Part shown: in pieces, positions 29,801 through 38,302 of the stretch
How positions within the stretch are numbered: the first letter of the stretch is position 1
Layout of the letters: the number at the start of each line of letters is the position of its first letter
Assembly: GCA_965213735.1 (NCBI GenBank)
Contig: CBDCAB010000005.1
Location: forward strand, 310,001 to 374,000
Direction: 5' to 3'
DNA: 64,000 bases
DNA from: CALDTK01 sp965213735
Lineage (GTDB): Bacteria > Bacteroidota > Bacteroidia > Chitinophagales > Saprospiraceae
Translations under genes and position numbers: made by a program
The notes under the pieces: model-generated
Database searches by the model: none
Told to the model about the DNA's origin: nothing
Seen by the model: the letters and a program-made list of their open reading frames with translations, nothing else

Positions 29801-31471
29801 CTAGTGAACGCTTGATGCTGATTTGCTGACGCCGAGGCTGCGGGCTGCGGCTGCTTTGCGGTCGAGTTCTCCGGAGCGGCGCGCAGCGTTGAGCAATTGC
29901 TTCAGCTCGCTTGGTGAGTAAGCGTTGCCCCTTGGTGCCTCTGGGCGCAATTCACCCGATTGGAGGCGCTGAGTAGCAACTGCATTGCCGCGGAGTAGAT
30001 CGCGCTGTGCGTTGAGGCCATTCTGGTTGCCGTTGCCGGTGAGACCGATCACGCCACCGTCGATACTGATCGGTTCGAGTGAAGGGAAGAAGTAGTTGTC
30101 AAACTCATCGTACTCGGCAATTTCTTCCTCACCATCGGCGACCATCATCAGGAAGTACTCGCCCGAAATGTTAGGCATGCGGTAGCCTTGGTCGAAACCT
30201 TCCTTGCCGAAAAGCTGGAGGCCGAGGCTGCTGTTGGCTTTCAGGTCTATGTTGATGTCGCAGCCCGTATCGTCGCAGCTAACATCAGTTACTGAGGTAG
30301 TGAGGCGGTTGTGAAAGAGCACGCCCCAATCATTGGCATCGTATGCATTGTAGTACACGTAGTAGATGTCCCAGTTGGTAGCTGCACTCGCAGCCTGATC
30401 GCCGAAGTTGTAGATGTCGTAATTGGCAATACGATCTTGGCCACTTCCTTGATTGTCGACGTACTCATCGAACATCCAGGTGACTAGCTCGGGGTTGCCG
30501 CCGCTCGGAGGGGTAGGTTGGTTGTCGTCAGGATTTGAGCCCTTAGCGTTAGTAGCAATGTAGAGGAAGGCGCTGTTATTCTGGTCGCGCATCAGCATGT
30601 TGTTCATGAAGAAGTTGTAATCGATCCAGATGAAGCCTCCGTCGCCCCAGTCTCCCCAGGAGTTCACCAGGCGGAATGCTCCGTTGGCACCCTTGCTGTT
30701 ATCGTAGCCGACGATTGCCATGGCGTGGTAAGCGTGTTGAAAGTTAGGATCGAATGTGCCTTCTGTATCGAGTACACCATCGCCGCGCCATTCTTGAAAG
30801 GCTGTGCCCAACTTCGCACCTACAACGATTGGCATCTTGTCGGCTAGGGTTCGCTTTATAGCTTCAACGCTGCCATCCACGCGGCGGTAATTAGCTACTT
30901 TATTAGAAGCTGCAGCAGCATCCCAACTAGGATCAGCGAGTTGTTGGGCGCAATTACCGAGGTTCTCGTAAGGTACCGCAGCTTGTGTGGCTAGACCTTT
31001 GTTTTGAAGTATATCGAATGCAGGGTCGAAGAGCATACCGTTGCAGTCTGCGCTCTTTTGCCCGTCAGGTACGCTGGTGAAAAGGTAGCGGGGCGAACCT
31101 TGCTTGCTGGGATCAGCAAGGGCCGAGGTGCTTAATCCAGCTTCAATAGCGTTAATCGCAGTTTTAAAATTGTATCCTACAGCCCAGGCGACGCAGGTGC
31201 CGTAAGTACCTTGGTTGCCAATAGGCGGTAGGTACTGGGTGAGGTCGACACTATTTGGCATAGTGCCGGTGCCGAAGCTGAAGTTGGCTTGCACTGGAGT
31301 GGTAGAAGCCGTGCCGTTGGGCAACAAGCCCGTACCATAAGGCAAGTCGCTTTGGGTGCCGCCGCCGCCGTTAGGGTCGGGCATGGCAGAGGAGTCGTCG
31401 TCTTTCTCGCAAGACGTAAGCGTGAGGCCGAAAGCCATCAGAAGGAAGAAGAGGAAGTTGGAAAAGCGCAT
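29801..31471 (-). CDS. Papain-like (C1 family) cysteine protease lipoprotein
   Basis: Start taken at ATG 31471 (556 residues), which gives a short leader ending in a good lipobox (LTLTSC). The residues after the cysteine are EKDDDSS, matching the Lys/acidic lipoprotein export signal known to send Bacteroidota lipoproteins to the cell surface. The catalytic domain (about 60-300) has papain motifs in order: GNQGTYGTCVAWA (Cys93), YHAMAIVGYD (His249) and LVNSWGDWGDGGF (Asn270). The C-terminal 200 residues form a beta-sandwich (VDNQGSGQDRIANYDIYNFG), CARDB-like, then a helical tail. It has its own predicted ECF promoter and is followed directly by a second lipoprotein gene. Confidence 0.9.
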   Translation of the reverse strand: MRFSNFLFFLLMAFGLTLTSCEKDDDSSAMPDPNGGGGTQSDLPYGTGLLPNGTASTTPVQANFSFGTGTMPNSVDLTQYLPPIGNQGTYGTCVAWAVGYNFKTAINAIEAGLSTSALADPSKQGSPRYLFTSVPDGQKSADCNGMLFDPAFDILQNKGLATQAAVPYENLGNCAQQLADPSWDAAAASNKVANYRRVDGSVEAIKRTLADKMPIVVGAKLGTAFQEWRGDGVLDTEGTFDPNFQHAYHAMAIVGYDNSKGANGAFRLVNSWGDWGDGGFIWIDYNFFMNNMLMRDQNNSAFLYIATNAKGSNPDDNQPTPPSGGNPELVTWMFDEYVDNQGSGQDRIANYDIYNFGDQAASAATNWDIYYVYYNAYDANDWGVLFHNRLTTSVTDVSCDDTGCDINIDLKANSSLGLQLFGKEGFDQGYRMPNISGEYFLMMVADGEEEIAEYDEFDNYFFPSLEPISIDGGVIGLTGNGNQNGLNAQRDLLRGNAVATQRLQSGELRPEAPRGNAYSPSELKQLLNAARRSGELDRKAAAARSLGVSKSASSVH

Positions 31472-31505
31472 GATGAGCAATTGAAAGTGAGTGAATTGTT
31501 TCCCT

Positions 31506-31534
31506 TCTATCGCAGCTCATGCAAAAGGTCATCA
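31506..31534 (-). promoter_or_regulatory. Predicted ECF-type promoter of the papain-like protease gene
   Basis: On the minus strand TGATGACC (31534-31527) is followed after exactly 12 nt by TGCGATAGA (31514-31506), about 35 nt upstream of the protease start codon. The same two boxes with the same spacing occur upstream of the sigma gene and of the outer-membrane barrel gene in this block. Confidence 0.72.
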
Positions 31535-31597
31535 AAGTATTTTTTTGAACCTCGCAAAAAATTATGTGTGCATGCCACAGCCGTGGTTTGGCATAGC

Positions 31598-31632
31598 AAA
31601 AAGGCCGAAGCGACATTGCTGTCACCTCGGCC
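31598..31632 (-). terminator. Rho-independent terminator after the anti-sigma-like gene
   Basis: On the minus strand GGCCGAGG (31632-31625) pairs with CTTCGGCC (31610-31603), an 8-bp stem with one G-U pair and a 14-nt loop, followed by TTTTTG. It lies 53 bp after the anti-sigma-like stop and before the protease promoter, so it separates the two transcription units. Confidence 0.8.
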
Positions 31633-31684
31633 AGTTAAATTGTGCAGGCTTTTGCCTGGCAAAGCGATGAAGAAGACTATGACC

Positions 31685-32413
31685 TCAGAGTTGTTCCAGG
31701 AGTTCGAGGGCTTGCGTGCGGTGACTGCTGCTGAGCTTGAGGAGTTCTTCGAGTTCTTGTTTGGCTTCTGCTACGCGGTCGAGGCGCAACAAACTCAGCG
31801 CTCTGTACCAGTAAGCATCCGCGCGATAGCTTCCATCACTGATGTTGCTGAGCTGATCTAAAGCTGCAGAAGCATCGTCGTTGGCGAGATGAGCGAGCCC
31901 GAGAAAGTAGCTGAGGGTATCGCTGGCAAGGCCGGGTTGCTGCAAGGTCGACCACTGCTTAATTGCGGCATCGTAGTCGCCAAGCTTATAGTCAATCATG
32001 CCTTCCTGAAAGTCCTGATCGTCGGTGAGGCCAAGAGTCGTTGGCAAGCCTAGTGCGGGTTCAAAATAGCTGGCAGAAAGTCCAGCTGGCGAACCAGCTC
32101 TTTGCTCACTGAAGGTCCACAAACCTGCGGCGACGAGTAGGGTGAGGCTAGCGGCTATTGCTAGTATACGCTTACTTGAAAGGCGGCGAATACGTGCTCC
32201 TCCAGAGCGTTGAATTTGACTGCGGCGGCGGGCTTGAGCTATGCGATCGGCTACGGCGGCCCGCTCGACGGCCAGCAGCGCATTGCGAGTCTCCTCAACT
32301 TCCTGCTGCAGGCTTGGATCGGCCGCCATGTCGAGCTCGAATTGCTGACGATCGACATTGGAAAGCTCACCTGTGAGGTAAGCTTCGACCCGTGAAAATG
32401 TTGCTTCGGACAT
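31685..32413 (-). CDS. Zinc-less anti-sigma-factor-like membrane TPR protein
   Basis: Start at ATG 32413, two bases after the sigma-factor stop, gives 242 residues. The N-terminal 45 residues (VEAYLTGELSNVDRQQFELDMAADPSLQQEV) follow the anti-sigma pattern seen in many ECF partners but lack the His-x3-Cys-x2-Cys zinc site. A basic stretch and a single transmembrane helix (ILAIAASLTLLVAAGLWTF, about 82-100) come next, then an exported TPR region (FQEGMIDYKLGDYDAAIKQWSTL, DAYWYRALSLLRLDRVAEAK). This order fits a membrane anti-sigma factor holding the sigma factor inside while sensing with its outer TPR part. Function is inferred from position and topology. Confidence 0.78.
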   Translation of the reverse strand: MSEATFSRVEAYLTGELSNVDRQQFELDMAADPSLQQEVEETRNALLAVERAAVADRIAQARRRSQIQRSGGARIRRLSSKRILAIAASLTLLVAAGLWTFSEQRAGSPAGLSASYFEPALGLPTTLGLTDDQDFQEGMIDYKLGDYDAAIKQWSTLQQPGLASDTLSYFLGLAHLANDDASAALDQLSNISDGSYRADAYWYRALSLLRLDRVAEAKQELEELLKLSSSHRTQALELLEQL

Positions 32414-32415
32414 GA

Positions 32416-33000
32416 TTAGTGAACTTGTGCCGCAGTACAAAGCTTTTTGAGCTTCTGCATGCAGCGGTATTTTTCGTTTTTGGCTGTTTGAGGAGTTATT
32501 CCCCGTTGCTCCGCTAGGGTAGCCAGAGCAACTTTATTGAAGTAGAAGGCCCGCAACATTTCCTGGCAGCGTTCGCCAAGCTGTGCAAAGCCTGCATCGA
32601 GTGCGCCGAAGTGTTGCTCCCGCTGCGCCGTTTCCTCCGCAGTGGATTCCTCGGCGTTTTCAGGGACGACATCGGCGTAATCCGTTTTGCGAAAGCTGAC
32701 CTTCCGCGTCTTATCAATCCAGCGATTGCGGCATAATTGCACCAAATAGGTGCTCACCTTCACCCCTTCACGCTGCTGGTATCGACCATCTCTGGCGTTT
32801 TGCCATAAGGCTAAAAGCGCCTCTTGAAAAATGTCTTCAGCCTCTCCGGCAGGGCAGCCGCGGTCGCTGAGCGCACGCACTGCCATCGGCAATACAGACT
32901 GATAAAGCTGGTCGAATGCAGCAGAATCCCCTCGTTGAAGTCCAGCATAGAGCTGCACCTCGTCAAGACGAGCACTGCGGGGTTTGAGTAGTCGGATCAC
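32416..33000 (-). CDS. ECF-family RNA polymerase sigma factor
   Basis: A 194-residue sigma-70 family protein of ECF size with only regions 2 and 4. Region 2 covers about residues 25-95, with the core-binding AEDIFQEALLALWQN and the promoter-melting STYLVQLCRNRWIDKTRK. Region 4 (about 130-185) has a helix-turn-helix (LATLAEQRGITPQTAKNEKYRCMQKLKK). It sits upstream of and adjacent to the anti-sigma-like gene and 81 bp downstream of the CHAT protease gene. A promoter-like site in that gap matches those of two other operons, so it probably activates its own transcription. Confidence 0.92.
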   Translation of the reverse strand: MIRLLKPRSARLDEVQLYAGLQRGDSAAFDQLYQSVLPMAVRALSDRGCPAGEAEDIFQEALLALWQNARDGRYQQREGVKVSTYLVQLCRNRWIDKTRKVSFRKTDYADVVPENAEESTAEETAQREQHFGALDAGFAQLGERCQEMLRAFYFNKVALATLAEQRGITPQTAKNEKYRCMQKLKKLCTAAQVH

Positions 33001-33055
33001 ATTTACTGCCCTTTGGCGGTTGTTGTCGGATTGCTGTAGCCTCGCTGGCTATCTC

Positions 33056-33084
33056 TATATCGCAACGGGCGCAAAAGGTCATCA
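33056..33084 (-). promoter_or_regulatory. Predicted ECF-type autoregulatory promoter of the sigma gene
   Basis: TGATGACC (33084-33077) and TGCGATATA (33064-33056) on the minus strand are separated by 12 nt. The upstream box overlaps the stop codon of the CHAT gene, and the predicted transcript start lies about 50 nt before the sigma start codon. The spacing is identical to the two related sites at 31.5 and 39.55 kb. Confidence 0.7.
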
Positions 33085-36000
33085 TGCCTGCTCGAAATTA
33101 TTCGTCCGGCCCCCAGCAGATGAGCGGCGGCGCATCCACACAAAGCCGAGGCAGAGACACAAAACGAGTGTGCCAGCAAGTATCCTCGTCAAGGTAGAGT
33201 AGCTCCCACCGGCGTGATGTACCACCTGCTGCGAAGGCCCTACTACGGCCAGTCCTGCCCAGTAGTAGGGATGTTGCAGTTCCTCGCGAGCGCCCGCCAA
33301 ATAGCGACGTTGCGCCTCTTTGAGCGCCTCCTCCACGGGCAGACCCTGGCCGAGCAACTCCTCGTAGAAGTATTGCATTAGCTCATTGGTCCGCTCATCA
33401 TCGATCGCCCAAAAACTTTGTACCACTGTAGGGCAACCAGCCGCACGCATAGCCGTGGCTAAACTCAAAGTGCCATTTTGATCGGTATAAGCTCCCGCCC
33501 CCGAGTGGCAGGTAGGCAGCACTGCCAATCGCGCACTCACACGAGCAGGATACAGCTCGTATGCATGGAGCCGACCGTCTTCATCCGCTGCGGCTGACTC
33601 AGCTGTGAGCGCAAAATAGGATTTCAGGGGCTCCTTCTCGTCGAGTATAGCATGAGTACCGAGGTGAAGAATATCTGCCTCACGAGCTAGGCTTAGCAAA
33701 GACTTCTCAGTAGCTTCCTGAGCAGTAAACGCGAGAGCTCCGAAGCGCTCCTTAAGCCAACCCACCAGACGTAATGTCCACGGCGTGCGCAAAAGAGTTG
33801 CATCCGTACCACGACCTCCGGCCACAGTTCTTGCCGCAGTAGCTTCAAAGCCTGGGGCTAAGACAGTAAGTCGTTGACCAAGTTGTGCTTGCTCAAGCTG
33901 TACACCCAGGTTTTGCCAAGCGTCTACGTAGGCGATAGTAAGGCTATTTTTTAGCCAAGCCCAATCACGCATAGGTGTAGCCTCAGTCAGTGGCAGCTCG
34001 GTAAGCAGTGCGGCAAAAGGAAGGCCAGCCAAAGACTCATCTGTGCTCACCACCAAGCCTTTGATGTTGCTGCCGAGGCTCATGCCGGCAAACAAATCTT
34101 GATAAATGCGGTGCGCGAGTGGTGCGAAATCCTTCCTGTCGCTGCGCTGCAGCAAATTTCGGAAGTCCTCGATCCGCTCGAGAGCCTCCTCATTGAAAGG
34201 CAGCGACTCCATGGTATAGCCACTTTGATCGATGCGCGCCCGCACGAGTAAGTGGGCACTCGTGTCGATCATAAAGCTCAGCAACACGAGTTGCCGCTGG
34301 CGAGCGAATGCCTCCATGGACGCGATGTCGATTAGAGTCGAATGCTCAGATTCGTAGTGGCCCGGGTAGTTGCGCCGTAGCACGTCTTCATGTTCGGTCA
34401 ACTCCTCCTGCAGGCTATCGAGTACCTGCTTTCGCAAAACTTCTGATGCTTCTACTACCCGCCAGGCAAGCAAATCCTGTTCGAGTTGTTGCGAACGTCG
34501 GCTGATGCTATCGGGCATATTGCTCACCGCGTCGGCGAGAGCGGAGGCGGCACGTTGCTGCAGGCTCAGCGCACGCGACAGGTCCAGGTAGCGAATTCCT
34601 GCTGCACAGACTTCATTGCTGCTAGAGGAAGAACAACCTACCGCCGCCGCTGTAGCCGCTCCACGTAGCACAAACGATAGATCGCTTACCAGGAGGGGAT
34701 CGCGCACGAAGGCATCCTTCAGAAACTTTCCTCGTTCAATGGCGTCGGCCAGTGTAGAGGCAGTGAGCAGGTAATCTTGACCTTTGAGCACACCCGGCGC
34801 CTCATCGGCCAGGAGCCGCAACATGTGAGCGAGCATAAAAGGCTCCGTTCCTTCTGCACCTACCGCCTGTGTGCCAGCAACAAATTGTGCAGCCTCTCGT
34901 AGCGTTGCCACAGCTTCACGTGGCCTACCAGCACCGAGTAAAGCTTCACAGCGAGCATCAGCCGACCACAGCACCCCGTTGACGTGCCGCTCGCCCATAC
35001 GCAGGGACATGTCTTTTTCTAAAGACAGGTAGCGTAGTGCCTCATCGTACTGCTTTGCCTTAATGTGTGCCAGACCAAGCACATTGTACATCTCGGCGCG
35101 GGGCTGCGAATCCCCTGCTTGCTGTTGCTTTATCACCTCGGCTGCATTCAGGCCATGTTGAATTGCTAGCGCCGCAGAACCAAATTCCAGCTGATATTCA
35201 GCCTTGAGCCGAGCCAGCTGATGTCGCGCCAACAAATTTTCATGTACCTCTGGATGCTGCTCGTGCACCCCCTCCACCTCTTCGAGAATAGCGAGTGTGG
35301 CAGGCCCATCCTTTAGGAGCAAGTAAAGGTCGGCCAGGTTGAGCTTCGACTCCAGTAGATGAGGATGGTGCGAGGGCAACGCTTCAGCCAGTAGATCAAT
35401 TGATTTGCCTTGCCAATAGACGGCTTGGTTGTACAGATTGAGCCGTGACAGCAGATCTCCATACGTGGAGTAGAGCGTAGATCGCAGATATTCATCAAGA
35501 ACCGTATCCGCGTTTAGTGCTACACGTACATAGTGCAGGGCACGGTCGATACGCCCAATGCCATCGTACCCAGCGGCCATTGAAATGGCGATTTGTAGTG
35601 GCAGTGCGTGATGTGTACCTAGCGTATCGACGAGGGTAGCGTAGGCGCGTTCCCAGGCATCGGTAGATTCGTGGTAGCGACCTACCACTGAGTAGGCAAG
35701 TGCTTGATTGTGTAAGGCTATACCGAGGCTATATTTATTTCCGACTTCGCCTGCAATTTCAACTGCTTCAGCTGTATACGCCAAGGCTGCATCTTGTTCA
35801 CCGAAATGGACCAGCATAGTGCCGAGCAAGCCGCACACATCCATTTGCAAGCCTGTTGAGGGGCAGCAAGCAGCAAAGGTTTTGTATGCCGCTTTGTAGG
35901 GCTCTATACAAGCAGCATAATCTCCTTGCATGAATAGTTCGCGACCCTCAGTTAATTGCAGAACTCCCAGCACATAAGGATCAGCCTTATCGAAAAGCTC

Positions 36001-36306
36001 ATTTAAGGTATCGACGCGATATTGATGAGCCCGCTCGATATCCTGTTCACTTATATAGGTATCAAATATACGATATGCTGCATACGTCGCAGAGTCAGGC
36101 AGACCTGCCCGTTGAAACTCTTTAATTGCATTAAAATAAAATGGTCTTGCCTGAGCATATTGGCCATCTGCGCGCAACGCTCTCGCTTTGCTAAAAGCAG
36201 GGCTCTGGGAAGCAGTAGCCTGACCTTCCACTTCTGTGGCGACACAAATAATGAGCGCACAAGCCACTAGGCATGTAAGGGATGATGACGGTTTGAGTAG
36301 CGGCAC
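33082..36306 (-). CDS. Exported, membrane-anchored TPR-CHAT caspase-like protease
   Basis: A 1074-residue protein. A signal peptide (LVACALIICVATEVEGQA) is followed by an extended TPR array (about 30-470) and a helical linker. The CHAT domain (about 700-1025) contains the caspase-like dyad: His885 in ILHLGTHA and Cys933 in LAVLPTCHSGAG, plus the family's later blocks MRAAGCPTVVQSFWAI and HPYYWAGLAVVG. A single transmembrane helix lies at about 1040-1057 (ILAGTLVLCLCLGFVWM), with a short basic tail. This predicts a protease facing the periplasm, anchored at its C-terminus. The gene precedes the sigma/anti-sigma pair and follows a terminator that closes the motor operon. The substrate is unknown. 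Confidence 0.9.
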   Translation of the reverse strand: MPLLKPSSSLTCLVACALIICVATEVEGQATASQSPAFSKARALRADGQYAQARPFYFNAIKEFQRAGLPDSATYAAYRIFDTYISEQDIERAHQYRVDTLNELFDKADPYVLGVLQLTEGRELFMQGDYAACIEPYKAAYKTFAACCPSTGLQMDVCGLLGTMLVHFGEQDAALAYTAEAVEIAGEVGNKYSLGIALHNQALAYSVVGRYHESTDAWERAYATLVDTLGTHHALPLQIAISMAAGYDGIGRIDRALHYVRVALNADTVLDEYLRSTLYSTYGDLLSRLNLYNQAVYWQGKSIDLLAEALPSHHPHLLESKLNLADLYLLLKDGPATLAILEEVEGVHEQHPEVHENLLARHQLARLKAEYQLEFGSAALAIQHGLNAAEVIKQQQAGDSQPRAEMYNVLGLAHIKAKQYDEALRYLSLEKDMSLRMGERHVNGVLWSADARCEALLGAGRPREAVATLREAAQFVAGTQAVGAEGTEPFMLAHMLRLLADEAPGVLKGQDYLLTASTLADAIERGKFLKDAFVRDPLLVSDLSFVLRGAATAAAVGCSSSSSNEVCAAGIRYLDLSRALSLQQRAASALADAVSNMPDSISRRSQQLEQDLLAWRVVEASEVLRKQVLDSLQEELTEHEDVLRRNYPGHYESEHSTLIDIASMEAFARQRQLVLLSFMIDTSAHLLVRARIDQSGYTMESLPFNEEALERIEDFRNLLQRSDRKDFAPLAHRIYQDLFAGMSLGSNIKGLVVSTDESLAGLPFAALLTELPLTEATPMRDWAWLKNSLTIAYVDAWQNLGVQLEQAQLGQRLTVLAPGFEATAARTVAGGRGTDATLLRTPWTLRLVGWLKERFGALAFTAQEATEKSLLSLAREADILHLGTHAILDEKEPLKSYFALTAESAAADEDGRLHAYELYPARVSARLAVLPTCHSGAGAYTDQNGTLSLATAMRAAGCPTVVQSFWAIDDERTNELMQYFYEELLGQGLPVEEALKEAQRRYLAGAREELQHPYYWAGLAVVGPSQQVVHHAGGSYSTLTRILAGTLVLCLCLGFVWMRRRSSAGGRTNNFEQA

Positions 36307-36374
36307 GGTAGGGTGTTAATGCCGGAGTGGATTGCTGTGCGTTAAATGTAATTCTTATCTGCTTTCGCAAAAAC

Positions 36375-36408
36375 AAAAAAAGACGGACTGCCAAAATAGC
36401 AGCCCGCC
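36375..36408 (-). terminator. Rho-independent terminator of the MotA/ExbB operon
   Basis: On the minus strand GGCGGGCTGC (36408-36399) pairs with GCAGTCCGTC (36391-36382) over 10 bp with two G-U pairs, around a 7-nt loop. It is followed by TTTTTTTG and a further TTTTT. It lies 63 bp after the channel-gene stop and separates this operon from the CHAT gene. Confidence 0.9.
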
Positions 36409-36470
36409 GAAACAGCAATCCATCCGACAGGTGTCGAAGGATACGTTTAAACCATGTTTGGAAGGAGAGC

Positions 36471-37304
36471 TTAGCGCGGAGCGTGGTAAATCCGGTTCAC
36501 CAGGTTTTCGAGCACATAGCCTTCCAAAAATCCGTGCAGGCGCTCGAGTTGTCCGCGAATGCTCGACAGACGGAAGCTTAGTACGAGGTTGAGCAGCAGA
36601 GCCCACAGCGTAGTATCAAAGGCTACGTAGAGCGCCTGCGTTACGGCTGCAATGCCCTGCTGGGCCTGCGCTGCCTGTACACCTGCTGCATCAGCGCTAC
36701 CAAAAGCACCTATAGCGGCCGGGGCTTCGGGCACCACCAGGTAGGCCATGCCGAGGGCAGAAGCGATGCCGATGATGGTGCCGATAAAGCCGATCGAAGG
36801 CAGCATAGCGTTGACGTGGTAGAGATCTTCCACGCTCGAGTTGGTCAGTTCGCGGTTGATGCGGCTTTGACTTTGCACGACTTCCATCACCTCGGTCACC
36901 GACTCATTCGCACGAAACTGCGTGCAGGCTTTCTTCACCAAATCGGTTAAGAAGCTCGGGTGCTGGCGCTCGAGTTCGATAGCTTCGAGCTTGATGCGAG
37001 CCACGTCTTCAGCATCGAGTACCAGCTGTTCGCGCTCCGGGAGCAGCTGCAGTTGACTGGCACTTTGCTCGGCCACTATGCGTCGGCTTTCGCCAAAACT
37101 TAGCAGCACCGCATATACAAATAGGGTACTGGTGGCGAGTTGAATCAAGCCGCCTGGGAAGCTGGCCCCGCAAACTTGCAGCACACGCATTGCGAGCGAT
37201 TCTGCAGGAACGAAAGCGGCGAGCAAGAACACGATAAGGTGAAAAGCAAGTGCTACCACGAAGGCTATGCCAGCGATAGCGAGTTTGTTATTGGTGAGAT
37301 TCAT
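36471..37304 (-). CDS. MotA/TolQ/ExbB-family proton channel protein
   Basis: A 277-residue protein with four predicted membrane helices: about 8-32, 46-71, 164-190 (LPSIGFIGTIIGIASALGMA) and 222-248 (ALYVAFDTTLWALLLNLVL). The last two carry the family signature, the G-hy-hy-GT-hy-hy-G motif and a small-residue-rich helix with conserved Thr facing the proton path. A cytoplasmic helical domain of about 90 residues separates helices 2 and 3, as in ExbB/MotA. The start overlaps the stop of the preceding MotB/ExbD-like gene by ATGA, so the two subunits are translationally coupled. It probably forms an inner-membrane ion-driven motor that acts on a periplasmic or outer-membrane partner. Confidence 0.88.
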   Translation of the reverse strand: MNLTNNKLAIAGIAFVVALAFHLIVFLLAAFVPAESLAMRVLQVCGASFPGGLIQLATSTLFVYAVLLSFGESRRIVAEQSASQLQLLPEREQLVLDAEDVARIKLEAIELERQHPSFLTDLVKKACTQFRANESVTEVMEVVQSQSRINRELTNSSVEDLYHVNAMLPSIGFIGTIIGIASALGMAYLVVPEAPAAIGAFGSADAAGVQAAQAQQGIAAVTQALYVAFDTTLWALLLNLVLSFRLSSIRGQLERLHGFLEGYVLENLVNRIYHAPR

Positions 37305-38293
37305 GATTCTGCGTTGAAGACGACGTCGCCGTCATCGGTGATGGTGAGGGTGCCGACGCGCACACCGGGTGCACCGTCGTCGCCGCGTTGGCGAGGAGCC
37401 ACTTCGCGGTTAAAGGAAAGTTTGCGTGCCGGTCCGTTAGGATCTGGCTTGATGTAGTAGTCGCCACTGATTGTGGTCGGACCGTCAGAGCTTCGCGAGC
37501 CGAAGCGGGAGTGAATCGCCACGCGCACCTCATAGGTATCCGCGCTTCGCGATATCACCCGGAGGCGCTCGTACTGCATGGTGTCGCGTTTGCCCGAGCG
37601 TTCGAGGTCGGCAAACTTCTTATTGCAGCGCGAGTCGTTGCAGAGTACCACTCCAGCTTTGTTGAGCAGGAGGAGGTCTACGTCGCTGGTGCCTTCCCAG
37701 CGAATATCCACCATGAAGGGATCGAGCATCTCCGGCATCGGATCACGAGGTCGGACTTTGGCCTCCTGCGCTTTTGCGGAGGTCGAGCTCGATGTTGTGG
37801 TAGACGCTGTAGCTGCCGTCGTTGTGGTTGAAGTAGTAGTCCGAGGAGTCGGCTTAGACCTAGTTTCCGCGATGGGCGGTGAGGGTTTAGCTGGACTAGA
37901 CTTACTCTTCGCCTGCTGCTTGACTTCCATGGCCCGAAGTGCTGTGCGCATGCTGCGCAAACTGTCTTCGAGAAGCACCTGCTGCGACTTGCGCCTCACA
38001 ACTTCGCGACGATAACTTATCGCCGTTTGTTCGACAGAATCTACGCGACTGCGCAGGGAAGTCATCGTTTCACGTAAAAGCCTAATATCCACTTGATCGA
38101 GGGTATCTTTCCCTAAGAAAAGGGAGTCGATAACGATGAAGAGGGAATCAACACTCAGCGTTTGCTCAGAAATATTATCGCTGGCAAAGCTGGTGCCTTT
38201 GGGCACGATGATGAAGAGAATGATTACTCCAGCCAAGGCTCCCGACAAAAGGTCGAGAAAGGCGATGGAGATAGTACCGGTTTGGTATTTCAT
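37301..38293 (-). CDS. MotB/ExbD-like motor subunit with novel C-terminal domain
   Basis: A 330-residue protein. The first 30 residues form one transmembrane helix beginning FLDLLSGALAGVIILFIIV; Asp14 at its start matches the proton-accepting Asp of MotB, TolR and ExbD. A periplasmic coiled coil follows (about 45-125), then a Ser/Thr/Ala-rich linker with long Thr runs (about 130-175). The C-terminal domain (about 185-320; VDIRWEGTSDVDLLLLNKAG) resembles a DUF2135/YfaP-type beta-sandwich rather than the OmpA peptidoglycan-binding domain of MotB. It is coupled to the MotA/ExbB-like gene and lies 9 bp downstream of the zinc-ribbon gene. The C-terminal assignment is tentative. Confidence 0.8.
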   Translation of the reverse strand: MKYQTGTISIAFLDLLSGALAGVIILFIIVPKGTSFASDNISEQTLSVDSLFIVIDSLFLGKDTLDQVDIRLLRETMTSLRSRVDSVEQTAISYRREVVRRKSQQVLLEDSLRSMRTALRAMEVKQQAKSKSSPAKPSPPIAETRSKPTPRTTTSTTTTAATASTTTSSSTSAKAQEAKVRPRDPMPEMLDPFMVDIRWEGTSDVDLLLLNKAGVVLCNDSRCNKKFADLERSGKRDTMQYERLRVISRSADTYEVRVAIHSRFGSRSSDGPTTISGDYYIKPDPNGPARKLSFNREVAPRQRGDDGAPGVRVGTLTITDDGDVVFNAES

Positions 38294-38302
38294 GATGGTG
38301 AG

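Noticed and set aside
33082..36306. CRISPR-associated TPR-CHAT (Craspase)
   Set aside because: No CRISPR array or Cas7-11/gRAMP gene lies nearby, and the protein has a signal peptide and membrane anchor unlike the cytosolic Craspase.
36471..38293. Zorya antiphage system (ZorA/ZorB)
   Set aside because: The channel pair is similar in type, but there is no long ZorA tail, no OmpA-like ZorB domain and no ZorC/ZorD or ZorE gene nearby. The partners belong to the ECF/CHAT block instead.
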